Below, piece by piece: positions 46,679 to 55,597 of a DNA stretch of 64,000 nt. Positions within the stretch are counted from its first letter, which is position 1. The number at the start of each line of letters is the position of its first letter. The notes below the pieces were generated by a model. The model saw only the letters and a list, made by a program, of their open reading frames with translations. It was not told the origin of the DNA and ran no database searches. A program made the position numbers and the translations under genes. The DNA comes from Odoribacter sp. (lineage in GTDB: Bacteria; Bacteroidota; Bacteroidia; Bacteroidales; Muribaculaceae), in the NCBI GenBank assembly GCA_023663145.1, contig JAMPHZ010000015.1, positions 1 to 64,000 on the forward strand, given 5' to 3'.

Positions 46679-47390
46679 TTGAACTGAAATTTATTACCGT
46701 CTCAACAAGGAACAGTTTGCAGATGCTGCTGCGGGGGATCTCTATATCATCGTAAGCGGGGTTGGCGCTGTGCAGGATAACCATGTCCGGATTTGAAGGA
46801 TGTCTGCGCAGATATTTGACCATGCGGTAGTCTTCAAGTACCACGAGATAAATCTGTCCCCACATTATTATCGAGGTATCATGGATCTCACGTATTGACA
46901 TCCATGAACCGTTCTGGAGCTTCGGTTCCATGGAGTCTCCGGATACACGCACTACGGGGAGCGACGGGTCTATATTCGGAATGTCAATATATCCTACTAT
47001 GCGGTCGCTGGCGAGCAACCGGTCCATTGGCAATGCGCCGGCAGTGGCATCTATATCATAGAGTGCCGCGCCTTTAGCCTCGCATGTGCTCACGTTGGTT
47101 ATGTTGGGTATGACAACACCCGGCAAGTCATCCTTGCGCGGAAAAGGAACGCCGGTGCCGGTCAGAAACCATTCTTTCGAAATGCCGAGATTGACCACGA
47201 GGCGGTTGATGAACTGGTCGGTGATGGGTATCTTGCCCGACAGCAGCCGCGACATTGACGAGGGGTCAAGACCTATCATGCGGCTGAATTTGGCCTGGCT
47301 ACGGCGCGAGGCACTGTATAGGAACTTGAGCCGGTCAAGTTGGCTGGCCGATGCATCGGGCATTGGAATTTCTTCAATAAACGTTTCCAT
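46671..47390 (-). CDS. HTH / S24-peptidase transcriptional regulator
   Basis: A 239-residue repressor-like protein. Residues 10-75 form an HTH of the XRE type (LKFLYSASRRSQAKFSRMIGLDPSSMSRLLSGK). Residues about 120-235 form an S24 LexA/CI-like peptidase domain: catalytic Ser in VSGDSMEP and Lys in YRMVKYL. An Ala-Gly pair (DATAGALP) lies before them, where such proteins cut themselves. It could be a damage-responsive repressor, or an uncut regulator. Start at 47390 set by the promoter. Confidence 0.88.
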   Translation of the reverse strand: METFIEEIPMPDASASQLDRLKFLYSASRRSQAKFSRMIGLDPSSMSRLLSGKIPITDQFINRLVVNLGISKEWFLTGTGVPFPRKDDLPGVVIPNITNVSTCEAKGAALYDIDATAGALPMDRLLASDRIVGYIDIPNIDPSLPVVRVSGDSMEPKLQNGSWMSIREIHDTSIIMWGQIYLVVLEDYRMVKYLRRHPSNPDMVILHSANPAYDDIEIPRSSICKLFLVETVINFSSIV

Positions 47391-47406
47391 ATATGTATTG
47401 TTTTTG

Positions 47407-47438
47407 CAAAGATACAATCGTTGCTTTCTAAATGCAAA
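47407..47438 (-). promoter_or_regulatory. Consensus promoter of the S24 regulator gene
   Basis: On the minus strand, TTTG (47435-47438), 20 bases and TATCTTTG (47407-47414): a perfect match, with the ATG 17 bases downstream. Confidence 0.85.
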
Positions 47439-47500
47439 AAAAATCCACATTTTCGTTGCCTGAAGGTGCTTTTTTAACATTTAGGGCGCTTTTTACCAAC

Positions 47501-47516
47501 TATTTTTGTAATTTTG
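47501..47516 (+). promoter_or_regulatory. -7 elements just before the ABC importer operon
   Basis: TATTTTTG (47501-47508) and TAATTTTG (47509-47516) both fit TAnnTTTG. They end 13 and 5 bases before the ATG (47522), so a near-leaderless transcript is likely. No clear -33 element is present. Confidence 0.5.
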
Positions 47517-47521
47517 CACTT

Positions 47522-48652
47522 ATGAAACGCTTCTATTCATTTGTTTTGGCTATCATGGCTCTCATTATCGCGGGATGTGGTTCCCGGGGTGATGCCGCCG
47601 GTAATGGCGCCGGGAAATCTGAAGACCATGCTCCGATGCCTGGAGCGGAGCTTCTTGAAATTATTGACCGCCCCGGATACGTGGAGGCGAGAGTCGCCGA
47701 CCCGTGGCATGAAGGCCGCCTCCTTGCGCGATATGCGTTGGTGCCGCATGGATCCCGGCCTGAGGTCCCTCAGGGAATAACGGTGGTCAATGTGCCTGTC
47801 GGGCGTGCGGTAGTGTTCTCCTCGGTACATGCCGCGGCTATTGATGAATTGGGTGAGGCGCGGTCGGTTGCTGCATTGGCTGATGTGGCCTATCTGGCCC
47901 CCGATGATCCGTTTTCCTCTGCTGTAAGGCAAGGGGCGGTTGCTGACATCGGTTCCTCAATGGCTCCCTCTGTGGAGAAGATCATAGCTCTTAACCCCGA
48001 CGCCTTGATCGTGTCACCTATGGAGAATGGTGATATGACGGCTTTTATCAACGCCGGTATTCCTGTGATTTACATGGCCGATTACATGGAGGCGTCTCCT
48101 ACCGCCCGTGCTGCCTGGATTTCTCTCTTAGGGGAGCTTACCGGACACCGTGCTGACGCTGATTCTATTTATAGCGCGGTAATTGCCGAATACGCATCAC
48201 TGAAAGCTCTTGCCGCCACTGCATCGTCGGCCCCTGTCGTTATCACCGAGCGGCCTTATTCGGGTGTGTGGTACATCCCCGGTGGCCGCAGCTACAAGGC
48301 TGCGATGATCGCCGATGCGGGAGGTTCCTTCCCTTGGAGCGCCGATACCGGTACCGGATCGCAACAGTTAAGCGAGGAAGCGGTTATTGCACGTGCTTCT
48401 GACGCATCATTCTGGCTCCTGAACGAGGCGGGCGATCCATCTGACAGCGATATTCTCGCGGCAATGCCTCATGCACGCGCTTTCTCCGCTTTCCCCTCCG
48501 GCGTTTTTTATTGCAACACCATTGCTTCGCCTTTGTTCCGTGATATAGCTTTCCACCCTGAGAGGGTACTGCGCGATTTTGTATATATTTTTCATCCTGA
48601 ACTGCGCGGCGACAGCGCTCTGCGCTATTATAAACCATTGAGTGATAACTAA
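47522..48652 (+). CDS. ABC importer substrate-binding lipoprotein (iron-complex/cobalamin type)
   Basis: A 376-residue lipoprotein with a signal peptide ending in the lipobox IAGC (Cys about residue 18). The fold is that of BtuF/FhuD-type binding proteins: VNVPVGRAVVFSSVHAAAIDELG, PSVEKIIALNPDALIVSP and the long backbone helix. The ligand (a siderophore, haem or corrinoid) cannot be read from the sequence, and no TonB receptor is adjacent. Its stop overlaps the GTG start of the permease by 11 bases. Confidence 0.85.
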   Translation: MKRFYSFVLAIMALIIAGCGSRGDAAGNGAGKSEDHAPMPGAELLEIIDRPGYVEARVADPWHEGRLLARYALVPHGSRPEVPQGITVVNVPVGRAVVFSSVHAAAIDELGEARSVAALADVAYLAPDDPFSSAVRQGAVADIGSSMAPSVEKIIALNPDALIVSPMENGDMTAFINAGIPVIYMADYMEASPTARAAWISLLGELTGHRADADSIYSAVIAEYASLKALAATASSAPVVITERPYSGVWYIPGGRSYKAAMIADAGGSFPWSADTGTGSQQLSEEAVIARASDASFWLLNEAGDPSDSDILAAMPHARAFSAFPSGVFYCNTIASPLFRDIAFHPERVLRDFVYIFHPELRGDSALRYYKPLSDN

Positions 48653-49661
48653 ACGTACTATAACGGTATGTGTGGTGTCCGTGTGCGTGACGCTCGTGGC
48701 ATTCGCCGCCTGCTTGTTCACGGGGGCGGCCGATATTCCCGCACGTTCGGTAATCGATGCGTTCACCACAGCCGGTTCAGGCAACTCCGCATGGGATTAT
48801 ATAGTGTTGGAGACACGTCTGCCTGCCGCTTCAACTGCGTTGTTGTGCGGAATGGCTCTGTCTATCGCAGGCCTTCTTATGCAGACGGTTTTCGACAACC
48901 CTCTTGCCGGACCCTCGGTGTTGGGCATTTCTACCGGTGCATCGCTGGGCGTCGCGGTTGTGATGCTTGCAGTGGGAGGATCTGTCACCATATGGGGGCG
49001 GGCGGCTGTGTTGGGTTCGGCGCTTGCCGGAGCAATGGCGGTCATGTTGTTGTTGATTGCGGTGGCAGCATTGGTGCGCTCGGCGGTGATGCTCCTTATT
49101 GTGGGTATGCTGTTGGGTTATCTGGCTTCATCGGCTATATCGTTGCTTAATTTCTTTGCGCCGGGCGAGAGCGTGCATTCCTATGTGATATGGGGCATGG
49201 GTTCATTCTCGGGTGTGACCGCCGCTCAGCTGCCCTTGTTCGCGGTTCTTGTAATTATACCTTCAATAATATCATTCTTCTTTGCCAAGCCGCTTAATGC
49301 CATGCTCCTCGGCGAGCGTTATGCGGCATCTGCGGGCGTGGATGTGGCGGCGGTGCGCCGCTCGTTGATGCTGCTCTCAGGAGCATTGACTGCTTTTGCA
49401 ACAGCATGGTGCGGGCCGGTAGGCTTCATAGGTATGGTAGTGCCGCATATGGCGCGTCTCGCCCTGCGTTCATCTGATCACCGCAGCCTCATACCGGCCA
49501 CTGCGTTGATGGGGGCTGCTCTTGGTGTGATATGTCTTTTGATATGTGTTTCTCCGGGTGACCGGGGGATGATTCCGCTTAATGCTGTCACCCCGGTAAT
49601 CGGCGTGCCGGTAATTATTTATATAATTGTGCGTCGTCGCTCAATTTTTTACTTTAACTGA
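48642..49661 (+). CDS. FecCD-family ABC permease
   Basis: A 339-residue permease of the BtuC/FecCD type with about 10 hydrophobic segments. Typical features are ETRLPAASTALLCGMALSIAGLLMQ near the first helices, NPLAGPSVLGISTGAS, the EAA-like GFIGMVVPHMAR and the end VIGVPVIIYI. It starts with GTG inside the end of the binding-protein gene, and its stop overlaps the ATPase start (TGATG). Confidence 0.93.
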   Translation: MITKRTITVCVVSVCVTLVAFAACLFTGAADIPARSVIDAFTTAGSGNSAWDYIVLETRLPAASTALLCGMALSIAGLLMQTVFDNPLAGPSVLGISTGASLGVAVVMLAVGGSVTIWGRAAVLGSALAGAMAVMLLLIAVAALVRSAVMLLIVGMLLGYLASSAISLLNFFAPGESVHSYVIWGMGSFSGVTAAQLPLFAVLVIIPSIISFFFAKPLNAMLLGERYAASAGVDVAAVRRSLMLLSGALTAFATAWCGPVGFIGMVVPHMARLALRSSDHRSLIPATALMGAALGVICLLICVSPGDRGMIPLNAVTPVIGVPVIIYIIVRRRSIFYFN

Positions 49662-50413
49662 TGGCACTTTCGGCAATAGATCTTACCGTTGGATATGGCT
49701 CGCGTGCAGTGCTCGCAGGTATAAATGCCTCGGTCTCGTGCGGCTCGCTGACCGCTCTTGTGGGAGCCAACGGCTGCGGCAAGTCCACATTGTTGCGCAC
49801 TTTGGCCGGCAATCAGCCTCCATTGGCCGGGCATGTGCTGCTCGAAGGTGAGGACATCACCCGTCTCAGGGCCGCTGCTCTTGCCCGTCGACTGAGCATC
49901 GTGCTCACCGACCGCACCGGCGGTGGCGGGCTCACCGTTGCGCAGGTGGTGGCCGTTGGGCGGCATCTGTATTCGGGGTTCATGGGTAGGCTTTCGCAGG
50001 ATGACCGCATTGCCGTCGACAATGCCATAAATGCCGTAGGACTTGAAAGGAAACGCGATGACTTTATGGCGTCGCTCAGCGATGGTGAGAGGCAGAAGGT
50101 TATGATTGCCAGGGCAATGGCACAGTCCACGGATGTTATGATTCTTGATGAGCCGACATCGTTCCTCGATGTGGCTGCCCGTTTTGACATCATGAGGTTG
50201 CTCCGCCGTATTGCCTCTGCCGGCACGGCTGTATTGCTCTCGACCCACGACATTGCCCCGGCTCTTGACGCTTGCGACACTATATGGGCGGTAGCCGCCG
50301 GAAAACTGCACACCGGCTCCCGTGATGCGGTTATTGCATCGGGTGTGCTTGACAATGTGTATCCGGGAGCCGTTTTTGACTCAACCCGCCTTGACTTTAA
50401 ACCGGCCCCATGA
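49661..50413 (+). CDS. ABC importer ATPase (BtuD/FepC-like)
   Basis: A 250-residue ATPase pairing with the FecCD permease. Walker A GANGCGKST (residue about 33), signature LSDGER (the third residue is Asp, a change from LSGGQ), Walker B MILDEPTS and the switch His in STHDI. Its stop overlaps the start of the glycosyltransferase gene. Confidence 0.92.
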   Translation: MALSAIDLTVGYGSRAVLAGINASVSCGSLTALVGANGCGKSTLLRTLAGNQPPLAGHVLLEGEDITRLRAAALARRLSIVLTDRTGGGGLTVAQVVAVGRHLYSGFMGRLSQDDRIAVDNAINAVGLERKRDDFMASLSDGERQKVMIARAMAQSTDVMILDEPTSFLDVAARFDIMRLLRRIASAGTAVLLSTHDIAPALDACDTIWAVAAGKLHTGSRDAVIASGVLDNVYPGAVFDSTRLDFKPAP

Positions 50414-51333
50414 TGGATTTATCTATTGTAATTCCTGTGTATAACCGTGCTGCAGTGGTTACGCGCACGCTTGATTCAGTGGCAGCCCAGTCGTTCCGCC
50501 CTCTGCAACTTGTGTTGGTCGATAATAACTCGTCTGATGGCTCCCTCCATGTGCTTGAATCATGGGCAGAAGCCCACCGGGCGCCTGACTTTGATGTTAA
50601 GGTAATATCGGAAGTCGCTCCGGGAGCATCTTCCGCCCGTAATGCCGGCCTGAGTGCCGTTACATCGCAGTGGTGCATGTTCTTTGACTCTGACGACATC
50701 ATGCTGCCGCGCCACGTTGAGCGCGCCATGGATATCGCGTATCGTAACCCTGATGCCGAGATCGTGGCCTGGAACTGCAACCTGCGTCATCTCGACGGAT
50801 CTATGTCGATGCTCCGGTTTATCACCTCTGATATCGTTTACAATAATCTGATGCACTCATCCTTTTCAACGCAGAATTACATGGCTCGCACCGGGCTTTT
50901 CCGTAAAGTGGGAGGGTGGAATCCTGCCACTCGCATGTTCGATGACTGCGAGTTGGGCATGAGACTGTTGATGCAGAGCCCGGTGATTGTCCATGACAGC
51001 ACTCAGATTACAGTGGAAGTCATTGAGTCGGAACAGTCGATAACAAACGATGCGGCTGCACGTCAGGTTGACTCTATGGCTCCGGCCATGGAAGCGATGA
51101 GGCAAACCCTTCCGCCATTGCAATCACACTGGGTTGATCTCCTGCAACTTACCATGACAGCTACCTGGGCTCGCCCAGATCCGGCCGCGCCCGCTCTTGC
51201 TGCTGAGCTGATGCGTCGTCAGCCACTGATGCGCCGTCTTCTGTTCAAGGCGCTTTACCGTTACGCCCTTGCCGGGGGGCGAGGGGTCGCGCGTTTGTAC
51301 AGGTTGATCACCTCAGGCCGGTTTTACATCTGA
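50410..51333 (+). CDS. Family 2 glycosyltransferase
   Basis: A 307-residue GT-A fold enzyme: SIVIPVYNRAAVVTRTLDSVAAQSF at the start, VDNNSSDGS, GASSARNAGL and the metal-binding FDSDD. No membrane segments are seen, so it is cytoplasmic or peripheral. Donor and acceptor are unknown. Its ATG overlaps the ABC ATPase stop by four bases, an unusual operon partner for an importer. Confidence 0.88.
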   Translation: MMDLSIVIPVYNRAAVVTRTLDSVAAQSFRPLQLVLVDNNSSDGSLHVLESWAEAHRAPDFDVKVISEVAPGASSARNAGLSAVTSQWCMFFDSDDIMLPRHVERAMDIAYRNPDAEIVAWNCNLRHLDGSMSMLRFITSDIVYNNLMHSSFSTQNYMARTGLFRKVGGWNPATRMFDDCELGMRLLMQSPVIVHDSTQITVEVIESEQSITNDAAARQVDSMAPAMEAMRQTLPPLQSHWVDLLQLTMTATWARPDPAAPALAAELMRRQPLMRRLLFKALYRYALAGGRGVARLYRLITSGRFYI

Positions 51334-51372
51334 TGCAAATAAACAATATCACAGAATCTTAAATAATTGATT

Positions 51373-51984
51373 ATGCAAAAAAATCTCCTCATTCGTTACA
51401 TTGTCCTTTTTTTCCTGCTGATTGGTTGCTCTTCTTTGTCATCCGCGCGCTCGTGCGGCTACTGCAAGGGGCAGGGATGGATACGTGTTTTCGTAGGCAC
51501 AGGCACATATGGCGTGAGTGGCAAGAAACATAAATGCCCGCATTGCCACAAATGGATCCACGTGAGCAATGACCATTATTGCCAGTGTCGCCATTGCTAT
51601 GGCACCGGCGAGGCTCAGTCATCGCGCAACCGGTCACGTGGTGGCGGATCAATACTTTATCCATCTGAGGAGGAACAAGTCAGGCAACTGATCATGCTCA
51701 TTAACTTCGGTGAAGCTTATTATCCTCCATGTGAGGCTTGCGCTGGTTCCGGAATATGCCCGCATTGCAAAGGCGCATCGCAGGGTGGGGGCCTTTACGA
51801 TTGGGAAACCGGCATAACCTACGGATCCTGCGTCGCGTGTGGTTCGTCAGGTATATGCCCCACATGTAAAGGTGGCAAGACCGGGCCGAAACGGTACCGA
51901 CGTCTTTCGCAGAGTGAGATCAGCAATTGCCTCCGCTCATTGCGCGACATAATGCGCAATGCCCTCGCCCGCACCAACCGTTAG
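51373..51984 (+). CDS. Cysteine-rich DnaJ-zinc-finger-like lipoprotein
   Basis: A 203-residue protein. A lipobox-like IGC follows the hydrophobic start (LIRYIVLFFLLIGC). The mature part carries DnaJ-type CxxCxG repeats (CGYCKGQG, CPHCHK, CRHCYGTG, CEACAGSG, CPHCKG, CVACGSSG, CPTCKGG), enough ligands for three to four zinc sites. J-domain and substrate-binding regions are missing. I take the ATG at 51373 over the in-frame TTG at 51367. Role unknown; possibly a periplasmic or surface chaperone accessory. Confidence 0.7.
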   Translation: MQKNLLIRYIVLFFLLIGCSSLSSARSCGYCKGQGWIRVFVGTGTYGVSGKKHKCPHCHKWIHVSNDHYCQCRHCYGTGEAQSSRNRSRGGGSILYPSEEEQVRQLIMLINFGEAYYPPCEACAGSGICPHCKGASQGGGLYDWETGITYGSCVACGSSGICPTCKGGKTGPKRYRRLSQSEISNCLRSLRDIMRNALARTNR

Positions 51985-52017
51985 GTCCGGCAGCCTGTGG
52001 CAGAAGATAGAAATAAA

Positions 52018-52040
52018 GAAGCCCGCCTTAGGCGGGCTTC
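52018..52040. terminator. Bidirectional terminator between the zinc lipoprotein gene and pckA
   Basis: A perfect 10-bp GC-rich stem (52018-52027 with 52031-52040, loop TTA) lies between the stops of two converging genes. Confidence 0.8.
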
Positions 52041-52063
52041 TTAGTTCGTTATGTCAGCTCTTT

Positions 52064-53707
52064 TTAGAGTTGGGGACCGGCTGCTACGAGAGCCTTGCCG
52101 GCGGCATTGTTTTCATATTTCTTGAAGTTCTTGATGAAACGTTCTGCCAGGTCCTTGGCCTTTACAGTCCATTCCTCAGGATTGGTGTAGGTGTCGCGCG
52201 GATCAAGAATCTTGGGATCTACGCCCGGGAGTTCGGTAGGAATCTCGAAGTCGAAGATGGGAAGAGTCTTGGTAGGAGCCTTGAGGATAGCGCCGTCAAG
52301 GATAGCGTCGATGATGCCGCGGGTGTCGCGGATAGAGATACGCTTGCCTGTGCCGTTCCAACCGGTGTTGACAAGATAAGCCTTGGCACCGCTCTGTTCC
52401 ATGCGCTTTACAAGTTCTTCAGCATATTTGGTGGGGTGGAGTTCCAGGAATGCCTGGCCGAAGCATGCCGAGAAAGTAGGAGTAGGCTCGGTGATGCCGC
52501 GTTCGGTACCTGCAAGCTTGGCGGTGAAGCCGCTCAGGAAGTAATACTTGGTCTGCTCAGGTGTCAGGATTGAAACGGGAGGAAGTACACCGAATGCGTC
52601 AGCGCTCAGGAAGATTACATTCTTGGCGGCAGGACCGGCCGAGATGGGTTTTACAATCTTCTCGATGTGGTCGATAGGATAGCTTACGCGGGTGTTCTCG
52701 GTAACGCTCTTGTCAGCGAAGTCAATCTTGCCTTCTGCGTCTACGGTAACATTCTCAAGCAGGGCGTCGCGACGGATAGCCTTGTAGATGTCGGGTTCTG
52801 AATCTTTGTCAAGATTGATAACCTTGGCATAGCAGCCGCCCTCGAAGTTGAACACGCCCTTGTCATCCCAGCCGTGTTCGTCATCGCCGATGAGAAGACG
52901 CTTGGGGTCTGTTGAGAGGGTGGTCTTGCCGGTGCCGCTCAGACCGAAGAAGATGGCGGTGTTTTCGCCGTTCATATCGGTGTTGGCTGAGCAGTGCATT
53001 GAAGCGATACCCTTAAGGGGGAGGTAGTAGTTCATCATCGAGAACATACCTTTCTTCATTTCACCGCCGTACCAGGTGTTGATGATTACCTGTTCGCGTG
53101 AGGTGATGTTGAATACTACGGCGGTCTCGCTGTTAAGGCCTAATTCCTTGTAGTTGGTGAGTTTGGCCTTTGATGCATTGTATACGATGAAATCGGGGGT
53201 GAAATCCTTCAGGTCCTCTGCTGTGGGGCGGATGAACATGTTGGTCACGAAGTGTGCCTGCCATGCAACCTCCATGATGAAGCGGACTGCCATGCGGGTG
53301 TCCTTGTTGGCTCCGCAGAAGCCGTCTACAACGTAAAGTTTCTTGCCTGACAGCTCGTCAATTGCAAGTTCCTTGCATGCCTTCCAGGCTTCCTCGCTGG
53401 CGGGCTTGTTATCGTTCTTATATTCTTCAGTTGTCCACCATACGGTGTCTTTTGACTTCTCATCAAGCACGATGAATTTGTCTTTAGGCGAGCGGCCGGT
53501 GTATACGCCGGTCATTACGTCTACTGCGCCAAGCTCGGTTTCTACACCCTTTTCGAAGCCTTCAAGGCTAGGCAGGGTCTCAAGCTTGAAAAGCTCTTCG
53601 TAAGTGGGGTTGTAAAGTACTTCGGGAGTGTTTTTGATGCCGTACTTTACCAGGTCTTCCTTGACGCCGGCAAGACGTGCTTTCTTGATTTCTTCTAAGT
53701 TGCTCAT
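52064..53707 (-). CDS. pckA: Phosphoenolpyruvate carboxykinase (ATP)
   Basis: Interconverts oxaloacetate and PEP; in gut Bacteroidales it mainly fixes CO2 during succinate fermentation. 547 residues, normal for the ATP form. Motifs: GRSPKDKF, the kinase loop [29 protein letters not shown] and YPIDHIEK. Codon choice looks strongly biased, as in highly expressed genes. It has its own promoter and a 110-base leader. Confidence 0.97.
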   Translation of the reverse strand: MSNLEEIKKARLAGVKEDLVKYGIKNTPEVLYNPTYEELFKLETLPSLEGFEKGVETELGAVDVMTGVYTGRSPKDKFIVLDEKSKDTVWWTTEEYKNDNKPASEEAWKACKELAIDELSGKKLYVVDGFCGANKDTRMAVRFIMEVAWQAHFVTNMFIRPTAEDLKDFTPDFIVYNASKAKLTNYKELGLNSETAVVFNITSREQVIINTWYGGEMKKGMFSMMNYYLPLKGIASMHCSANTDMNGENTAIFFGLSGTGKTTLSTDPKRLLIGDDEHGWDDKGVFNFEGGCYAKVINLDKDSEPDIYKAIRRDALLENVTVDAEGKIDFADKSVTENTRVSYPIDHIEKIVKPISAGPAAKNVIFLSADAFGVLPPVSILTPEQTKYYFLSGFTAKLAGTERGITEPTPTFSACFGQAFLELHPTKYAEELVKRMEQSGAKAYLVNTGWNGTGKRISIRDTRGIIDAILDGAILKAPTKTLPIFDFEIPTELPGVDPKILDPRDTYTNPEEWTVKAKDLAERFIKNFKKYENNAAGKALVAAGPQL

Positions 53708-53818
53708 TTTGCTTTTAGAAATAATGTATGTAAATGTTTTGTTTTTGTCACAGATGCGGAATTTTCAATCTCCACGCAGGAGATAAACAACTTGAAACGT
53801 CATCTTGTTATCCAAGTG

Positions 53819-53849
53819 CAAAGTTATAACGATTTTTGTGATTACGAAA
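53819..53849 (-). promoter_or_regulatory. Promoter of pckA
   Basis: On the minus strand, TTTC (53846-53849), about 19 bases and TAACTTTG (53819-53826). Confidence 0.65.
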
Positions 53850-54024
53850 ATTATTAAAGAAAAATTTCCTTAAATAGGCTCATTTTTTATTTATCATGTC
53901 TTTCTCCCTTGGCTCATATCCAATGATATCTGCCACCTCAGCGCTAATATATATTATGTGACTGGCTATTGCCTTGTGTTGGGTTAAAAATTAGTTACAA
54001 ACTAAATAAACACATGTTACAGCA

Positions 54025-54056
54025 CTTGACACATTGAATATAATTCAGTTACTTTG
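54025..54056 (+). promoter_or_regulatory. Promoter of the orphan response regulator
   Basis: CTTG (54025-54028), 20 bases and TTACTTTG (54049-54056), one base off the consensus. It places the start codon at the ATG 54078; the in-frame TTG at 54054 lies inside the promoter. Confidence 0.65.
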
Positions 54057-54077
54057 CATTACAAAAATTCATCATCA

Positions 54078-54776
54078 ATGTATTCACCGGCCTCATTAGG
54101 AAACATTTTGATAGTCGACGACGATGAGTCGATTGTTGAGCTCCTGAGTCTTAATCTCAGAAGTGAGGGGTACTCGGTGAATGTTGTTGACTCGACTGCC
54201 AAGGTTACTCCTCAATCGCTGCAGGGCACACATCTTATGATTGTCGATTGCGCAAGACAGGAGCCATCAGGCTGCGGTCTTATCGAAACCCTCAAGGCCA
54301 CCCCGCAGGGTGCCGCTGTCGGTATGATATATTATTCCGAATATCAGAATGAGCGTGTGCTCATTGACGCGCTTGACGCGGGTGCCGATGACTCGGTGCG
54401 CAAGCCTTTCTCGTTGCGCGAGATGCTTGCCCGCGTGAGAGCTGTGATGCGCCGTCGCCGTCGTGATACATCAGTGTCTAACGCCAATATCATAAAGTTC
54501 AAGACCCTTACAGTCGACCTGCAACGCCGCGAGGCCCTGGTCGAGAATGTGAGCGCAGGACTATCAAATACCGAATTTGCAATATTGGAGATGCTCTTGC
54601 GCAACACCGGCTCCTATACATCACGCATTGAGATATTCAAATCTGTGTGGCCCGACGGTGTCGGGGCAAACGAGCGCATCGTTGACACAAACATCTCGCG
54701 CCTGCGCCGGAAACTCGGCAACCTCGGTCAATGCATCGTAAACCGTAGCGGCCTGGGATATATGATCGCCGAGTGA
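54078..54776 (+). CDS. OmpR-family response regulator, no adjacent kinase
   Basis: A 232-residue regulator. The receiver domain (residues about 10-125) has the acidic pair in IVDDDES, the phospho-acceptor Asp in LMIVDCA, a Ser at the usual Thr/Ser switch (IYYS) and the Lys in VRKPFS. The usual aromatic residue before that Lys is a Ser. The winged-helix domain (about 140-230) has LSNTEFAILEMLLRN and the ending RRKLG...GLGYMI. It has its own promoter, divergent from pckA, and no kinase gene is near. Confidence 0.9.
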   Translation: MYSPASLGNILIVDDDESIVELLSLNLRSEGYSVNVVDSTAKVTPQSLQGTHLMIVDCARQEPSGCGLIETLKATPQGAAVGMIYYSEYQNERVLIDALDAGADDSVRKPFSLREMLARVRAVMRRRRRDTSVSNANIIKFKTLTVDLQRREALVENVSAGLSNTEFAILEMLLRNTGSYTSRIEIFKSVWPDGVGANERIVDTNISRLRRKLGNLGQCIVNRSGLGYMIAE

Positions 54777-54819
54777 ATACCTTTAAGCCCGTATCTATTT
54801 CACAAGTCCCATCTGACTC

Positions 54820-55515
54820 CTAATTACTCCCTTTCGTTCCCGCTATCGCGAATGCGCTGACCCGTGCTGCCCCGGCATTAGTCAGCAGCCGTATGATGCT
54901 GCTCATGGTAGCACCCGTGGTGATAATATCATCAATCACAGCAATGTGGCGCCCCGCGATTTCTTCAACGTTGCGCACATCGAATATGTCCGAAACATTC
55001 ATGGCCCTGCCTGCACCCGAGCTACGCGTCTGTGATTTGTGTGGCCTTGCAGCCCTTACTGCATTTGACAGTGGTATTCCGGTAACTGATGACACTTCCC
55101 GGGCTATGATATCCGCCTGATTATAACCCCGTTTCAGCTTCTTCCACCGGTGCATCGGCACGGGCAGAAGCGCATCCACCGAAGTTGTTGCCCCTGTCTG
55201 CTTGAGCATGTTTCCGAGGATCAGTCCCAATTCAGCTATGATGTCAGGGCGGTCTCTGTATTTTCCCTTGCGTATCAACCGGCCTAATTCCGATTCCGCC
55301 CTGTACTCACCTAATACCCCGGTCATGGCAATGTTGGCATCAAGAGGCAGCCGGTCGCGCAGTGTTATGTCTATACCCTTGGCCGTGCAGTCACAGGCTG
55401 TAATCTCGGCGCGGCAGTTCATGCACAGCAGTCGTTCACCGGCTGTGAGTTCTTTCCCGCAGCATTCGCATGCCGCCGGCAGCAGCAATGCAAGCCATGA
55501 CCTGATGTCAATCAT
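54820..55515 (-). CDS. ComF-family phosphoribosyltransferase-like protein
   Basis: A 231-residue protein. The N-terminal zinc site is CECCGKEL...CMNC (residues about 16-37). The C-terminal type I phosphoribosyltransferase domain has the PRPP loop IAVIDDIITTGATM and LLPVPMHRWKKLKRGYNQ. ComF proteins act in DNA uptake or repair in other bacteria; the activity is unproven. Possibly on its own transcript. Confidence 0.9.
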   Translation of the reverse strand: MIDIRSWLALLLPAACECCGKELTAGERLLCMNCRAEITACDCTAKGIDITLRDRLPLDANIAMTGVLGEYRAESELGRLIRKGKYRDRPDIIAELGLILGNMLKQTGATTSVDALLPVPMHRWKKLKRGYNQADIIAREVSSVTGIPLSNAVRAARPHKSQTRSSGAGRAMNVSDIFDVRNVEEIAGRHIAVIDDIITTGATMSSIIRLLTNAGAARVSAFAIAGTKGSN

Positions 55516-55546
55516 AATATAAGATAGTTAAAAATAACGTTCCCGG

Positions 55547-55576
55547 CACGCTTGCGCCGGGAACGTCTTTTTATTT
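55547..55576 (-). terminator. Terminator of the secreted protein gene at 55598
   Basis: A perfect 11-bp stem (55547-55557 with 55566-55576) is followed on the minus strand by TATTTTTAA. It lies 21 bases after the stop at 55598. Confidence 0.88.
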
Positions 55577-55597
55577 ATAAGGGAAACTTATATTCTC

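Larger units (their letters stand above)
53708..54077. other. Divergent control region between pckA and the response regulator gene
   Basis: These 370 bases hold the pckA leader and promoter (53819-53848) and the response-regulator promoter (54025-54056). A perfect 6-bp inverted repeat with three-base spacer (TTAGTT at 53991-53996, AACTAA at 54000-54005) lies 20 bases before the latter and could be an operator. I see no further gene. Confidence 0.6.

Noticed and set aside
49649..50311. 220-codon minus-strand frame opposite the ABC ATPase
   Set aside because: Shadow of a strongly conserved coding gene; no signal, start context or motif of its own.
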